Origin: Terribacillus aidingensis
GTDB lineage: Bacteria > Bacillota > Bacilli > Bacillales > Amphibacillaceae
NCBI RefSeq assembly: GCF_900215625.1
Contig: NZ_OBEK01000005.1
Span: 145,583-209,582, forward strand
Length of the DNA: 64,000 nt
Direction of reading: 5' to 3'
A program made the translations under genes and the position numbers. Every line of letters starts with the position of its first letter. The first letter of the stretch is position 1. A model generated the notes under the pieces. The model saw only the letters and a list, made by a program, of their open reading frames with translations. It was not told where the DNA came from and did not search any database. This document shows, piece by piece, positions 52,300 through 63,011 of this stretch.

Positions 52300-52591
52300 G
52301 CTTACGGAAATACTCGGATCTGCCCGGGAAGTTACCGACCAAGTGATTGTGACAGACTTATTAGTGACAGTGAAGACTGCTATTATTAATACTGCGAAGG
52401 CAATTAACGAAACAGCAAATGAACAGCTGCGCAGCAATTTAAAATTGAAGCTGCATGCACATATTGAGCAGCATGAGCGTGTTTTCAGCTATATGATGGA
52501 ACATGGCTATTATTATCCGCAAACACCGGAACAGCAGATTCATGTATTAAATGAAACTGCCGAGACAGTGCTGACATTGAACAAAGATTGA
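52292..52591 (+). CDS. yraD: Spore coat protein YraD (CotF family, C-terminal half type)
   Basis: 99 residues, the same length as B. subtilis YraD. VTDLLVTVKTAIINTAKAIN and HIEQHERVFSYMMEHGYYYP match YraF and the second half of CotF. Starts within the end of yraE and ends before a strong hairpin. Predicted coat protein; partner of YraE in a split CotF-like fold. Confidence 0.85.
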   Translation: MDKLTEILGSAREVTDQVIVTDLLVTVKTAIINTAKAINETANEQLRSNLKLKLHAHIEQHERVFSYMMEHGYYYPQTPEQQIHVLNETAETVLTLNKD

Positions 52592-52592
52592 A

Positions 52593-52629
52593 ACAGAAAA
52601 GCACGAGCTTAGCGCTCGTGCTTTCTGCT
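52593..52629 (+). terminator. Terminator of yraE-yraD
   Basis: CAGAAAAGCACGAGC-TTAG-CGCTCGTGCTTTCTG, with T-rich sequence after the stem. Confidence 0.82.
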
Positions 52630-52643
52630 TATAAGCTGTTTCT

Positions 52644-52673
52644 TTGCTTTCCTTTCTTTCACCTACGTATAAT
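52644..52673 (+). promoter_or_regulatory. Promoter of the nitroreductase gene
   Basis: TTGCTT (52644-52649), 18-nt spacer, TATAAT (52668-52673), 44 nt before the start codon. Confidence 0.55.
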
Positions 52674-52716
52674 AATCTGTAGCGCATGTACATGGCATGA
52701 AGAATAGGAGGCTATT

Positions 52717-53463
52717 ATGAACGATATAATCAATCAATTACACCAGCACCGTTCTGTACGAACCTTTACAAATAAAAAATTAACACAAGAACAGCTTGAT
52801 GCCATTATGAAAGCGGCAATTCAAGCTCCCAACTGGATCAATGGCCAGCAAGTATCAGTAGTTGTTGTGACAGATGAGGAAAGAAAGCGCAAGCTCGCGG
52901 AACTTTCCGGCAATCAGAAGCACATCGATGATGCTGCTGCATTTTTAGTCTTCTGCATGGACTACAGCCGTAACAAACACGCAGCTGACATACACGACAA
53001 GAAGCTTGAAGTTATGGAGAACATCGAAGCTGTAATGATTGGTGCTGCCGATGTTGGCATCGCACTTGGAACAGCTGTTGCTGCCGCCGAATCTATCGGG
53101 CTTGGAACCGTTCCAATTGGCGGTGTCCGACGAAGCCCTGCTGAAATTTCTGAACTGCTTGAGCTGCCGGAACTTGCTTTTCCTGTATCTGGCTTAGCAA
53201 TCGGGCACCCAGCAGATCCGCTGCCGCCGCAAAGCCCGCGCATTCCGCTCGAAGCTTTTTATCATAAAGAAACATACACACACAACCAGCAGCAAGCTGT
53301 GGAAGAAATGGACAAAAAACAGCAAGAAGCCATCAAAGCCCGGACTGGTGAAACAAAAACGCATCCTTGGTCAGAACGCGTGGCAGCCTTCTATGCTGAC
53401 CGTTACAAAGATTACGGAAAAGTAACTGATGTTCTGAAACAGAACGGATACGATTATAAATAA
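52717..53463 (+). CDS. NADPH-dependent FMN nitroreductase (NfrA2/YcnD-like)
   Basis: 248 residues. [20 protein letters not shown] at the start, [10 protein letters not shown], and [17 protein letters not shown] identify the NfsA/FRP-type flavoprotein family. The SINGQQVTV-like block and the spacing resemble B. subtilis YcnD (NfrA2) more than NfrA1. It reduces FMN, nitro compounds or quinones with NADPH. ATG with AGGAGG. A bacterial-luciferase-like gene follows after 23 nt, so it could supply reduced flavin to it. Confidence 0.88.
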   Translation: MNDIINQLHQHRSVRTFTNKKLTQEQLDAIMKAAIQAPNWINGQQVSVVVVTDEERKRKLAELSGNQKHIDDAAAFLVFCMDYSRNKHAADIHDKKLEVMENIEAVMIGAADVGIALGTAVAAAESIGLGTVPIGGVRRSPAEISELLELPELAFPVSGLAIGHPADPLPPQSPRIPLEAFYHKETYTHNQQQAVEEMDKKQQEAIKARTGETKTHPWSERVAAFYADRYKDYGKVTDVLKQNGYDYK

Positions 53464-53486
53464 GAAGTTCGAGAGAGGAAGAATAC

Positions 53487-54470
53487 ATGATGACCAGAAC
53501 ACCTTTATCGGTTTTAGACTTATCACCCGTACCAGATAATCAAACACCAAAAGAAGCCTTTGAAAACAGTAAACAGCTAATTCAGCATACTGAAAAATTG
53601 GGTTACAAACGTTACTGGGTTGCCGAGCACCACAATATGCCGACAATCGCAAGCTCCGCTACTGCCGTATTGATTGGCTACCTTGCCAGCCATAGCTCCA
53701 CAATCCGCGTGGGTTCCGGCGGTGTTATGCTGCCAAACCATGCACCGCTCATTGTAGCTGAGCAGTTTGGAACGTTGGCAACGATGTATTCAGATCGTAT
53801 TGACCTTGGCCTCGGACGTGCACCTGGCACAGACTTTATGACAAGCCGCGCCTTACGTCGTGATGCACATACAAGTGCAGAAAAATTCCCGGAAGATGTG
53901 CAAGAGCTGCTGCAATACCTTGGTGACGACAATCTGCCAATTAAAGCACACCCTGGTCACGGAACGCATGTACCAGTCTACCTACTAGGCTCCAGTACAT
54001 TTAGTGCACAGCTTGCTGCTATGCTCGGATTGCCTTTCGCATTCGCAAGTCACTTTGCACCCGGTGAGCTGCACAATGCACTCAGGCTTTACCGCGAGCG
54101 ATTCCAGCCATCTGCATACTTGGACAAACCGTATGCAATGGTAACAGTAAATGCCGTTGTCGCAGATACGAATGAAGAAGCAGAATTTCTATCAACAACC
54201 CTGAAACAGAAATTCCTGGGCATCATTCGGGGCCGTTCTGGAGCATCCACAGCACCCGTTGAAAGCATGGATCATATTTGGAACGAGCAGGAGAAACTTC
54301 ATGTTACCAACACACTGACTTACTCCTTCGTCGGAGATAAAGAAAAAGTGGCGAATGAATTGGAAGCTTTCCATGCGAAAACACAGTTTGATGAACTTAT
54401 TGTTACATCAGATATTCATGATCAAGAGAAGCGCAGAAAGAGTTATACATTGCTATCTGAGCTTTGGTAA
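53487..54470 (+). CDS. LLM class flavin-dependent oxidoreductase (luciferase-like)
   Basis: 327 residues. The start [19 protein letters not shown], then [41 protein letters not shown] and [13 protein letters not shown] define the MsnO8/YvbT/YceB-type luciferase-like monooxygenases. These use reduced FMN; the substrate is unknown. It shares an apparent operon with the nitroreductase upstream, a sensible FMNH2 source. Ends at a bidirectional terminator. Confidence 0.88.
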   Translation: MMTRTPLSVLDLSPVPDNQTPKEAFENSKQLIQHTEKLGYKRYWVAEHHNMPTIASSATAVLIGYLASHSSTIRVGSGGVMLPNHAPLIVAEQFGTLATMYSDRIDLGLGRAPGTDFMTSRALRRDAHTSAEKFPEDVQELLQYLGDDNLPIKAHPGHGTHVPVYLLGSSTFSAQLAAMLGLPFAFASHFAPGELHNALRLYRERFQPSAYLDKPYAMVTVNAVVADTNEEAEFLSTTLKQKFLGIIRGRSGASTAPVESMDHIWNEQEKLHVTNTLTYSFVGDKEKVANELEAFHAKTQFDELIVTSDIHDQEKRRKSYTLLSELW

Positions 54471-54477
54471 AGTATTA

Positions 54478-54512
54478 GAAAAAGGGATGCCCGCGGGCAT
54501 CCCTTTTTTATT
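54478..54512. terminator. Bidirectional terminator
   Basis: AAAAAGGGATGCC-CGCG-GGCATCCCTTTTTT between convergent genes. Confidence 0.95.
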
Positions 54513-55153
54513 TAATAAATTTCTTCAACTGGCGTATCTCCAGCTAACAAGGAAACAATCTTATTTTCCGCCTTCTCATTACCGATAGCAGCTTCAATCG
54601 CACGCGCTACATCTTCCCGCGGAATCATTGTTGTCTTGAAACCGGATGGGTCAGTTGTTACTTTCCCCGTTCCTGCTTCATCTGATAAACCGCCCGGACG
54701 AAGAATGGTATAGTTAAGCTTGCTATCTTGAATGATGTTGTCCGCATAATGCTTCGCAATATAATAAGGCTTCATGTCTTCTGTCCAGTGTTCAGGTGCA
54801 TCAGCATGGATTGCACTGACCATAATAAACTGTTTTGCTCCGATTTTCTCAGCAGCTTCTACGGATTTAGCTGCCCCATCCAAGTCAATTGTTAATGTTT
54901 TATCCGGACCCGTGCTGCCGCCAGAACCTGCTGTGAATACAACGACATCAGAACCGTTAATGGCGTCTGTAATCGCGTCTAAGTTATCTTCTAGGTTTAG
55001 AAGCACCGGTTTTACACCTTTTTCTTCAAAGTATTCAAATTGCTCTTTCTTGCGCAAACCAACGGAGACTTCGTGCTCTTTCTTTTCATTCAATACATTA
55101 ACTAGATTTTTACCTACTTTACCGTTTGCTCCAATAATAAATACGTTACTCAT
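54512..55153 (-). CDS. NAD(P)H-binding protein, atypical SDR (YhfK-like)
   Basis: 213 residues. IGANGKVGKNLVNVLNEK is the Rossmann motif; VVVFTAGSGGSTGPDKT, KQFIMVSAIHA and YTILRPGGLSDE match the B. subtilis YhfK/YwnB group of atypical SDRs with no classical catalytic lysine. Probably an NADPH-dependent reductase or sensor. It lies 20 nt after the aldehyde dehydrogenase gene on the same strand, so both are likely one transcript. Confidence 0.85.
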   Translation of the reverse strand: MSNVFIIGANGKVGKNLVNVLNEKKEHEVSVGLRKKEQFEYFEEKGVKPVLLNLEDNLDAITDAINGSDVVVFTAGSGGSTGPDKTLTIDLDGAAKSVEAAEKIGAKQFIMVSAIHADAPEHWTEDMKPYYIAKHYADNIIQDSKLNYTILRPGGLSDEAGTGKVTTDPSGFKTTMIPREDVARAIEAAIGNEKAENKIVSLLAGDTPVEEIY

Positions 55154-55173
55154 GCGAATCCCTCATTTCTGTA

Positions 55174-56631
55174 TTATTTTAAAAAGCTGTCATAATCCGT
55201 GCGTTCATTTTGTACGCCAATCCATTTGGTTTCCGTGAATTCTTCTAGTGCCCACTTCCCGTTAAAACGGCCGAGACCTGACTGCTTCACTCCGCCAAAT
55301 GGCGCTTGCGGTTCATCATTGATACTTTGATCGTTCACGTGAATCATACCTGTTTCAATCTGGCGCGCAATCTGTTCCCCACGACCGACTGCGGAGTGTA
55401 CCGCACCAGAAAGACCGTACGGATGCGCATTTGCCATCGCCACTGCGTCGTCTTCTGTTTCGAACGTAATAATTGGGGCAATTGGTCCGAATATCTCTTC
55501 TGCTGCGAGCGGAGACTGATTGTCCACTTTATTGACGACAGTAGGCTCTAAAACATTGCCATCCCAATTACCGCCAGTTAGGACGTTTGCACCGGCATCA
55601 ATTGCGCGCTGCAGCTGCTCTTTTATGCTGTCCACTTGCTGCTCGTTTATAATTGGACCTACTTGGGTGCTTTCATCTGCAGGATCACCGTATCGCAGTT
55701 CCTTCACTTTTTCAACGAACTTGCTCGTGAACTCTTCCGCTACGGAGGATTGGACAAGAATACGATTCAGGGCGATACAAACTTGTCCTTGATGATAAAA
55801 TTTCCCATAAACAGCGGATTCAACTGCTGCGTCAATATTGCTGTCTTCCATTACGATGAGGACGTTATTGCCGCCCAGCTCCAGTGCTGTACTTTTCAAT
55901 TCACCAGCCGCAAGTGCTGCGATATGCTTTCCAACTCCCGTAGAACCAGTAAAGGAAATCATTCTTGGGATTGGGTGCTTCACGAAGGCATCGCCAATTT
56001 CCGAACTCTTGCCACTCACTAAATTGATTAGTCCTTTCGGCGCTCCTGCCTCTTCAAATACAGCTGCAACTAATGATCCCGCTGTTACAGTTGTATCTTT
56101 AGATGGTTTAATAACAACACTATTCCCTGTTGCTAATGCTGCCGCAACAGAGCGCATTGTTAAATGCAGCGGGAAATTCCAAGGGCTGATAACGCCGACT
56201 ACACCAAGCGGCTCTTGATACACTTTGTTGACTTTACCAGGAACGTGGGACAAAAATACTTCCCCTTTCATCCGGTTTGGATAAGAAGCCGTTTCTTTCA
56301 TGAAATTAATCGCAGTTGTTAATTCACCGACAGCCTTTCGGTAAGTACTGCCCGCTTCCTTGATAAGCCATTCAATATACAGCTCTTTTTCTTCTTCCAT
56401 AATTTGAACTGCCTTTTCTATTAGACCTCTCTTCACTTGCGGCGGCTGCTCTGCCCATTCCTTCTGAGCTCGGGCTGCTGCCTGGTAAGCTTCATCTACG
56501 TCTTCTTCACTTGCACCTTGGATTGTAAACAGCGTCTCTCCATTGTAAGGATTTACATTTTCAAACGTCTGTTTACTATTCCCTTTTCGCCATTCGCCAT
56601 TTATATAAAGTAAGTCAAATTGCTGTTTCAT
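55174..56631 (-). CDS. Aldehyde dehydrogenase (YfmT/vanillin dehydrogenase-like)
   Basis: 485 residues, the same length as B. subtilis YfmT. PWNFPLHLTMRSVAAALATG, FTGSTGVGKHI, the catalytic Glu in LELGGNN near 252 and the catalytic Cys in GQVCIALNR near 286 define the NAD(P)-dependent ALDH superfamily. It would oxidise an aldehyde, possibly aromatic, to the acid. AAGGAGG precedes the ATG. It is followed by the yhfK-like gene. Confidence 0.9.
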   Translation of the reverse strand: MKQQFDLLYINGEWRKGNSKQTFENVNPYNGETLFTIQGASEEDVDEAYQAAARAQKEWAEQPPQVKRGLIEKAVQIMEEEKELYIEWLIKEAGSTYRKAVGELTTAINFMKETASYPNRMKGEVFLSHVPGKVNKVYQEPLGVVGVISPWNFPLHLTMRSVAAALATGNSVVIKPSKDTTVTAGSLVAAVFEEAGAPKGLINLVSGKSSEIGDAFVKHPIPRMISFTGSTGVGKHIAALAAGELKSTALELGGNNVLIVMEDSNIDAAVESAVYGKFYHQGQVCIALNRILVQSSVAEEFTSKFVEKVKELRYGDPADESTQVGPIINEQQVDSIKEQLQRAIDAGANVLTGGNWDGNVLEPTVVNKVDNQSPLAAEEIFGPIAPIITFETEDDAVAMANAHPYGLSGAVHSAVGRGEQIARQIETGMIHVNDQSINDEPQAPFGGVKQSGLGRFNGKWALEEFTETKWIGVQNERTDYDSFLK

Positions 56632-56810
56632 GTTAACGCCTCCTTGGGATTTGTCTCGACTTAGAGACTTTTCCCGTTATGTGCAAGATGAAACAAACAG
56701 TCTGTGAAAGGTTTTCTTCTTTTCTCAGTGTTTTCTAATTTTCGCTTCATGCTGCTCTCAGAAGCTTTGGATATAGTAGAACTATAACAACAAACAAGGA
56801 GATGGATAAA

Positions 56811-57362
56811 ATGAAAAAGAAAAATTTAGCAGCAAGCGGGTTAGCAGTGGTATTGGCAGCAGGATTAGGGTTTGGCTATCATCATGTAAGTGCCGATGAC
56901 AACGTACCGACTGATACAAAAGTAGATTTGAATCACGCAATTGATAACGCTAGTAAAGAGCAAGCTGGAACCATCACAAGTGTTGAGCTCGATTCACAGA
57001 ACGGGAAGGCTTATTATGAGGTAGACATACATGATGACAAAGTCGAATACGACCTTCGTGTAAATGCGGATGACGGCACTGTGGACGCAAAAAAAGACAA
57101 CGATAACGATGATGACAATAATCAAGTATCACAGCCTAAAGTTGACATCAAGACGGCAGCCGAAACAGCTCTGGCTCAAGAGAAAGGTGCTACACTAACT
57201 GATATCAGCCTTGATGAAGACGATGGCAAGTTGGAATATGAAGTTGAGCTTCGTAACGGCAAAGAAGAGATTGAAGTAACAATTGATGCGGAAACAGGCG
57301 AAGTAACGTACACAGAGAAAGAAATGGATGATGATCAAGATGACGATGGTGATGACGACTAA
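56811..57362 (+). CDS. Secreted PepSY domain protein with Asp-rich segments
   Basis: 183 residues. Start ATG 56811 lies nine nt after AAGGAG; the earlier ATG at 56802 abuts it. A signal peptide (about 1-28, ending HVSA) is followed by two PepSY repeats (about 37-90 and 110-165, each with A...A..G.ITSVELD and a YEV..H/RNGK core). Acidic runs DNDNDDDNN link them and DDDQDDDGDDD ends the chain. PepSY proteins inhibit peptidases or bind metal outside the cell. Confidence 0.83.
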   Translation: MKKKNLAASGLAVVLAAGLGFGYHHVSADDNVPTDTKVDLNHAIDNASKEQAGTITSVELDSQNGKAYYEVDIHDDKVEYDLRVNADDGTVDAKKDNDNDDDNNQVSQPKVDIKTAAETALAQEKGATLTDISLDEDDGKLEYEVELRNGKEEIEVTIDAETGEVTYTEKEMDDDQDDDGDDD

Positions 57363-57368
57363 TACCCA

Positions 57369-57398
57369 ACAGTCTCCTTTTAGGAGGCTCTTTTTATG
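57369..57398 (+). terminator. Terminator of the PepSY gene
   Basis: AGTCTCCT-TTT-AGGAGGCT stem (one mismatch) followed by CTTTTTATG. Confidence 0.78.
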
Positions 57399-57461
57399 TT
57401 TTGGGATTGATAAATGGGTTATAGATAAGAAGAATGATAACCTGAAGGGAGCAATCTATTT

Positions 57462-58205
57462 ATGAGTGAAAATATCCAAGGTAAAGTTGTCATCATTACA
57501 GGCGCATCAAGCGGTATCGGTGAGGCTACAGCAAAAGAATTGGCAGAACATGGAGCTAAAGTTGTGCTTGCCGCTCGCCGGGAAGAGCGTTTGCAAGAGC
57601 TGGCAAATGGGATTAAGAATAACGGCGGAGAGGCTATCTACCAAGTAACAGATGTTACCAAACAGGAAGAAGTCGAACAGTTGGCACAGCTGGCACTTGA
57701 TACGTATGGTCAGATTGATGCTATATTCAACAACGCTGGCTTAATGCCGCTCTCTTTCATGCATAAGAAGAAAATCTCCGAATGGGATACAATGGTGGAC
57801 GTAAATATAAAAGGTGTATTATATGGCATTGCCGCTGTATTGCCGCATATGCGCGAGCGAAAACAAGGGCATATTATTAATACATCCTCTGTAGCAGGAC
57901 ACAAATCAAGTCCCGGGTCAGCTGTCTATTCCGGAACGAAATTTGCAGTACGGGCAATTACAGAAGGCTTGCGCCAGGAAGAAGCAGCGAATAATATCCG
58001 CACGACCATCATCTCACCAGGTGCTATTAAAACAGAACTACCGGATAGCATTACAGACGATGAAATACGGGAAGGCATGGGTGAGGTGCTTAACGCCGCT
58101 GTTACACCAGATAGTATCGCACGAGCTGTCCGTTATGCATTGAGTGAGCCTGACGATGTAGCAGTCAACGAACTGCTCATTCGTCCGACACAGCAAAAAG
58201 GCTGA
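57462..58205 (+). CDS. SDR family oxidoreductase
   Basis: 247 residues. TGASSGIG (13-20), NNAG near 90, the serine in INTSSVAG, and YSGTKFAVRAITEG with the catalytic Tyr and Lys. The C-terminal NELLIRPTQQKG is typical of NADP-dependent dehydrogenases of the YdfG / serine 3-dehydrogenase-like branch. Substrate unknown. ATG with GAAGGGAG. Ends at a hairpin shared with the convergent glycosidase gene. Confidence 0.88.
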   Translation: MSENIQGKVVIITGASSGIGEATAKELAEHGAKVVLAARREERLQELANGIKNNGGEAIYQVTDVTKQEEVEQLAQLALDTYGQIDAIFNNAGLMPLSFMHKKKISEWDTMVDVNIKGVLYGIAAVLPHMRERKQGHIINTSSVAGHKSSPGSAVYSGTKFAVRAITEGLRQEEAANNIRTTIISPGAIKTELPDSITDDEIREGMGEVLNAAVTPDSIARAVRYALSEPDDVAVNELLIRPTQQKG

Positions 58206-58208
58206 TTC

Positions 58209-58256
58209 TAATAAAAACAGCACCTCTCCAGATTATCTGGTTAGGTGCTGTTTTTA

Positions 58257-58258
<2 letters not shown>
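58209..58258. terminator. Bidirectional terminator
   Basis: AAAAACAGCACCT ... AGGTGCTGTTTTT outer stem with an inner CCAGATTATCTGG stem; A and T tracts on both sides. It ends the bgl operon and the SDR gene. Confidence 0.9.
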
Positions 58259-61644
<3,386 letters not shown>

Positions 61645-61675
61645 TTTAATCCCACCTTTATTGGAATTAGGCAAA

Positions 61676-61730
61676 TAAAAAACCTGATCAGTCAGGCGCA
61701 CAATGGTGTGCAGCCTAGCTAATCAGGTTA
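61676..61730 (-). terminator. Attenuator terminator in the bglP leader
   Basis: Minus strand AACCTGAT ... ATCAGGTT with inner GCAC / GTGC pairing, then TTTTTTATTT. Its first arm overlaps the 3' end of the RAT, so the two structures exclude each other. Confidence 0.88.
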
Positions 61731-61752
61731 TGCCCTATTAAGGTAACATTCC
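61726..61752 (-). promoter_or_regulatory. LicT RAT in the bglP leader
   Basis: Minus strand GGAATGTTACC-TTAATA-GGGCATAACC, close to the LicT/SacT target consensus GGATTGTTACTG...GCAGGCAAAACC. LicT binding lets transcription pass the terminator when beta-glucosides are present. Confidence 0.85.
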
Positions 61753-61779
61753 TTCGAAGGATATTCAGCTGATAACTAA

Positions 61780-61808
61780 AATATAGCACCGCCCTATCAT
61801 AATGTCAA
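61780..61808 (-). promoter_or_regulatory. bglP operon promoter
   Basis: Minus strand TTGACA (61808-61803), 17-nt spacer, TATATT (61785-61780), a near-consensus SigA promoter placing the start just before the RAT. Confidence 0.88.
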
Positions 61809-61817
61809 CGCTTACAT
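61803..61817 (-). promoter_or_regulatory. CcpA cre site overlapping the bglP -35 box
   Basis: Minus strand ATGTAAGCGTTGACA matches the cre consensus fully and overlaps TTGACA, so CcpA would block RNA polymerase during growth on glucose. Confidence 0.88.
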
Positions 61818-61832
61818 TTCTTCTATTTTTAC

Positions 61833-62675
61833 TTAATGGAGTTGCTTAATAAGACGGTGGATATGAACAGTTAAATACAATTGTTCATCTTGTGTTAATC
61901 CGGAATCAAATCGACCTTTCAGGTAGATGTTCATTTTCTCTGTGCATTCGAATGCGTATTTATACTTTAATCGGACTTGCTCATATAAGAAGGATTCTTC
62001 CAAATCAGACAATCTTTCATTACGCAAAAACCGTACAGCAAAAAAGCGCAAATGCGTCAGAAAACGTTCATAATTCACTGTGTTTTCATCCAAACTGCCT
62101 TTTAAATGATATGTAACAATGTTAAGCAGATTACTGACAATCTCTGTTACTTGTACCGCTTTCAGCATATGCTCCCCATTTAGCTGGCTGTTCACCAGAT
62201 GTAACGCAATCGACGCCGCTTCATCTTCGCCGAGCCGGTAACCTGTATCCTCTTCTATAACATCCAGCGCTTTCCAGGCAATCTGATATTCTTGTTTATA
62301 ATATTTCCGAATTTCCCAAGCTAGCGGATTATTTAATTTGATTCCTTGCTTTTCTCTGCTAATAGCAAAGCTTAGATGATCTGTTAAAGCGGCGTACAGA
62401 TATTCGTCCAATTCATAGGGAAGGTGACCGCGTGCATACTCTACTATCTTCGCTGCTATATTCAGGTAAATGGGAGAGATATCTCGCAGCAGTGTTTCAA
62501 GCTTCTCAGTGGTTGCTGACTTTTCAAGTACGAATTTCTTCTCAATTTGTGCTGCCTCTATTGTATCTCCAATCTTCTTTTTAAACGCTAATCCCTTTCC
62601 CATCACAACCAGTTCCTGATTCGTTTTGTTCTTCGTTACTACAACACTATTATTCAGGATTTTCTCGATTTTCAT
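61833..62675 (-). CDS. licT: Transcription antiterminator LicT (BglG family)
   Basis: 280 residues: RNA-binding CAT domain (1-60, MKIEKILNNSVVVTKN), PRD1 (about 65-170, AALTDHLSFAI, SIALHLVN) and PRD2 (about 172-280, LTHLRFFAVR, LTVHIHRL). Phosphorylated by HPr on PRD2 for activation and by the bgl PTS on PRD1 for inhibition. It sits directly upstream of the bgl PTS it controls. A second RAT-terminator in its own leader implies autoregulation. AAAGGGGG before the ATG. Confidence 0.93.
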   Translation of the reverse strand: MKIEKILNNSVVVTKNKTNQELVVMGKGLAFKKKIGDTIEAAQIEKKFVLEKSATTEKLETLLRDISPIYLNIAAKIVEYARGHLPYELDEYLYAALTDHLSFAISREKQGIKLNNPLAWEIRKYYKQEYQIAWKALDVIEEDTGYRLGEDEAASIALHLVNSQLNGEHMLKAVQVTEIVSNLLNIVTYHLKGSLDENTVNYERFLTHLRFFAVRFLRNERLSDLEESFLYEQVRLKYKYAFECTEKMNIYLKGRFDSGLTQDEQLYLTVHIHRLIKQLH

Positions 62676-62705
62676 CTCTATTCCCCCTTTACCTTAAGAA
62701 AAAAT

Positions 62706-62757
62706 AAAAAACCTAAACTCACACATGAAAACTGATTCCATGTGCAAATTCAGGTTT
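62706..62757 (-). terminator. Attenuator terminator in the licT leader
   Basis: Minus strand AAAACCTGAATTTGCACATG ... CATGTGTGAGTTTAGGTTTT, then TTATTTTTT. It overlaps the RAT by its first arm. Confidence 0.85.
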
Positions 62758-62780
62758 TGCCCGCCTTGCGGTAACAATCC
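62753..62780 (-). promoter_or_regulatory. LicT RAT in the licT leader
   Basis: Minus strand GGATTGTTACC-GCAAGG-CGGGCAAAACC. It is closer to the consensus RAT than the copy before bglP, showing LicT can control its own gene. Confidence 0.87.
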
Positions 62781-62791
62781 ACATACAATTA

Positions 62792-62806
62792 TTGTAAACG
62801 CTTTAT
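62792..62806 (+). promoter_or_regulatory. Near-consensus cre site upstream of licT
   Basis: Plus strand TTGTAAACGCTTTAT matches the cre consensus WTGNAANCGNWNNCW at all but one fixed position. It fits CcpA repression of licT, like the site before bglP. Confidence 0.55.
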
Positions 62807-63011
62807 CCAAAAATAACATAGCGCAGATTCTTCGTCAATCCAATATGGAGCCGCTCCAATTCACTTACTTTATTTTAACTATCAATTAGTTTAGTTATAT
62901 AAATGGAATTACAAGCCAATTAATCGCTTTCTTCCTTCACAGACAGGTATAATCGAAGCTGGTATAGAAATCTAACTAAAGGTATTTACATATAATGAAG
63001 GGATGAAAAAC

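Larger units (their letters stand above)
62676..63011. other. licT leader region and spacer to malic enzyme gene
   Basis: Contains the licT terminator and RAT (62706-62780) and a cre-like site (62792-62806), with no extra gene. The stretch 62810-63011 is AT-rich; it contains two TATAAT-like boxes (62948, 62992) but no convincing -35 for the malic enzyme gene. Confidence 0.6.
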
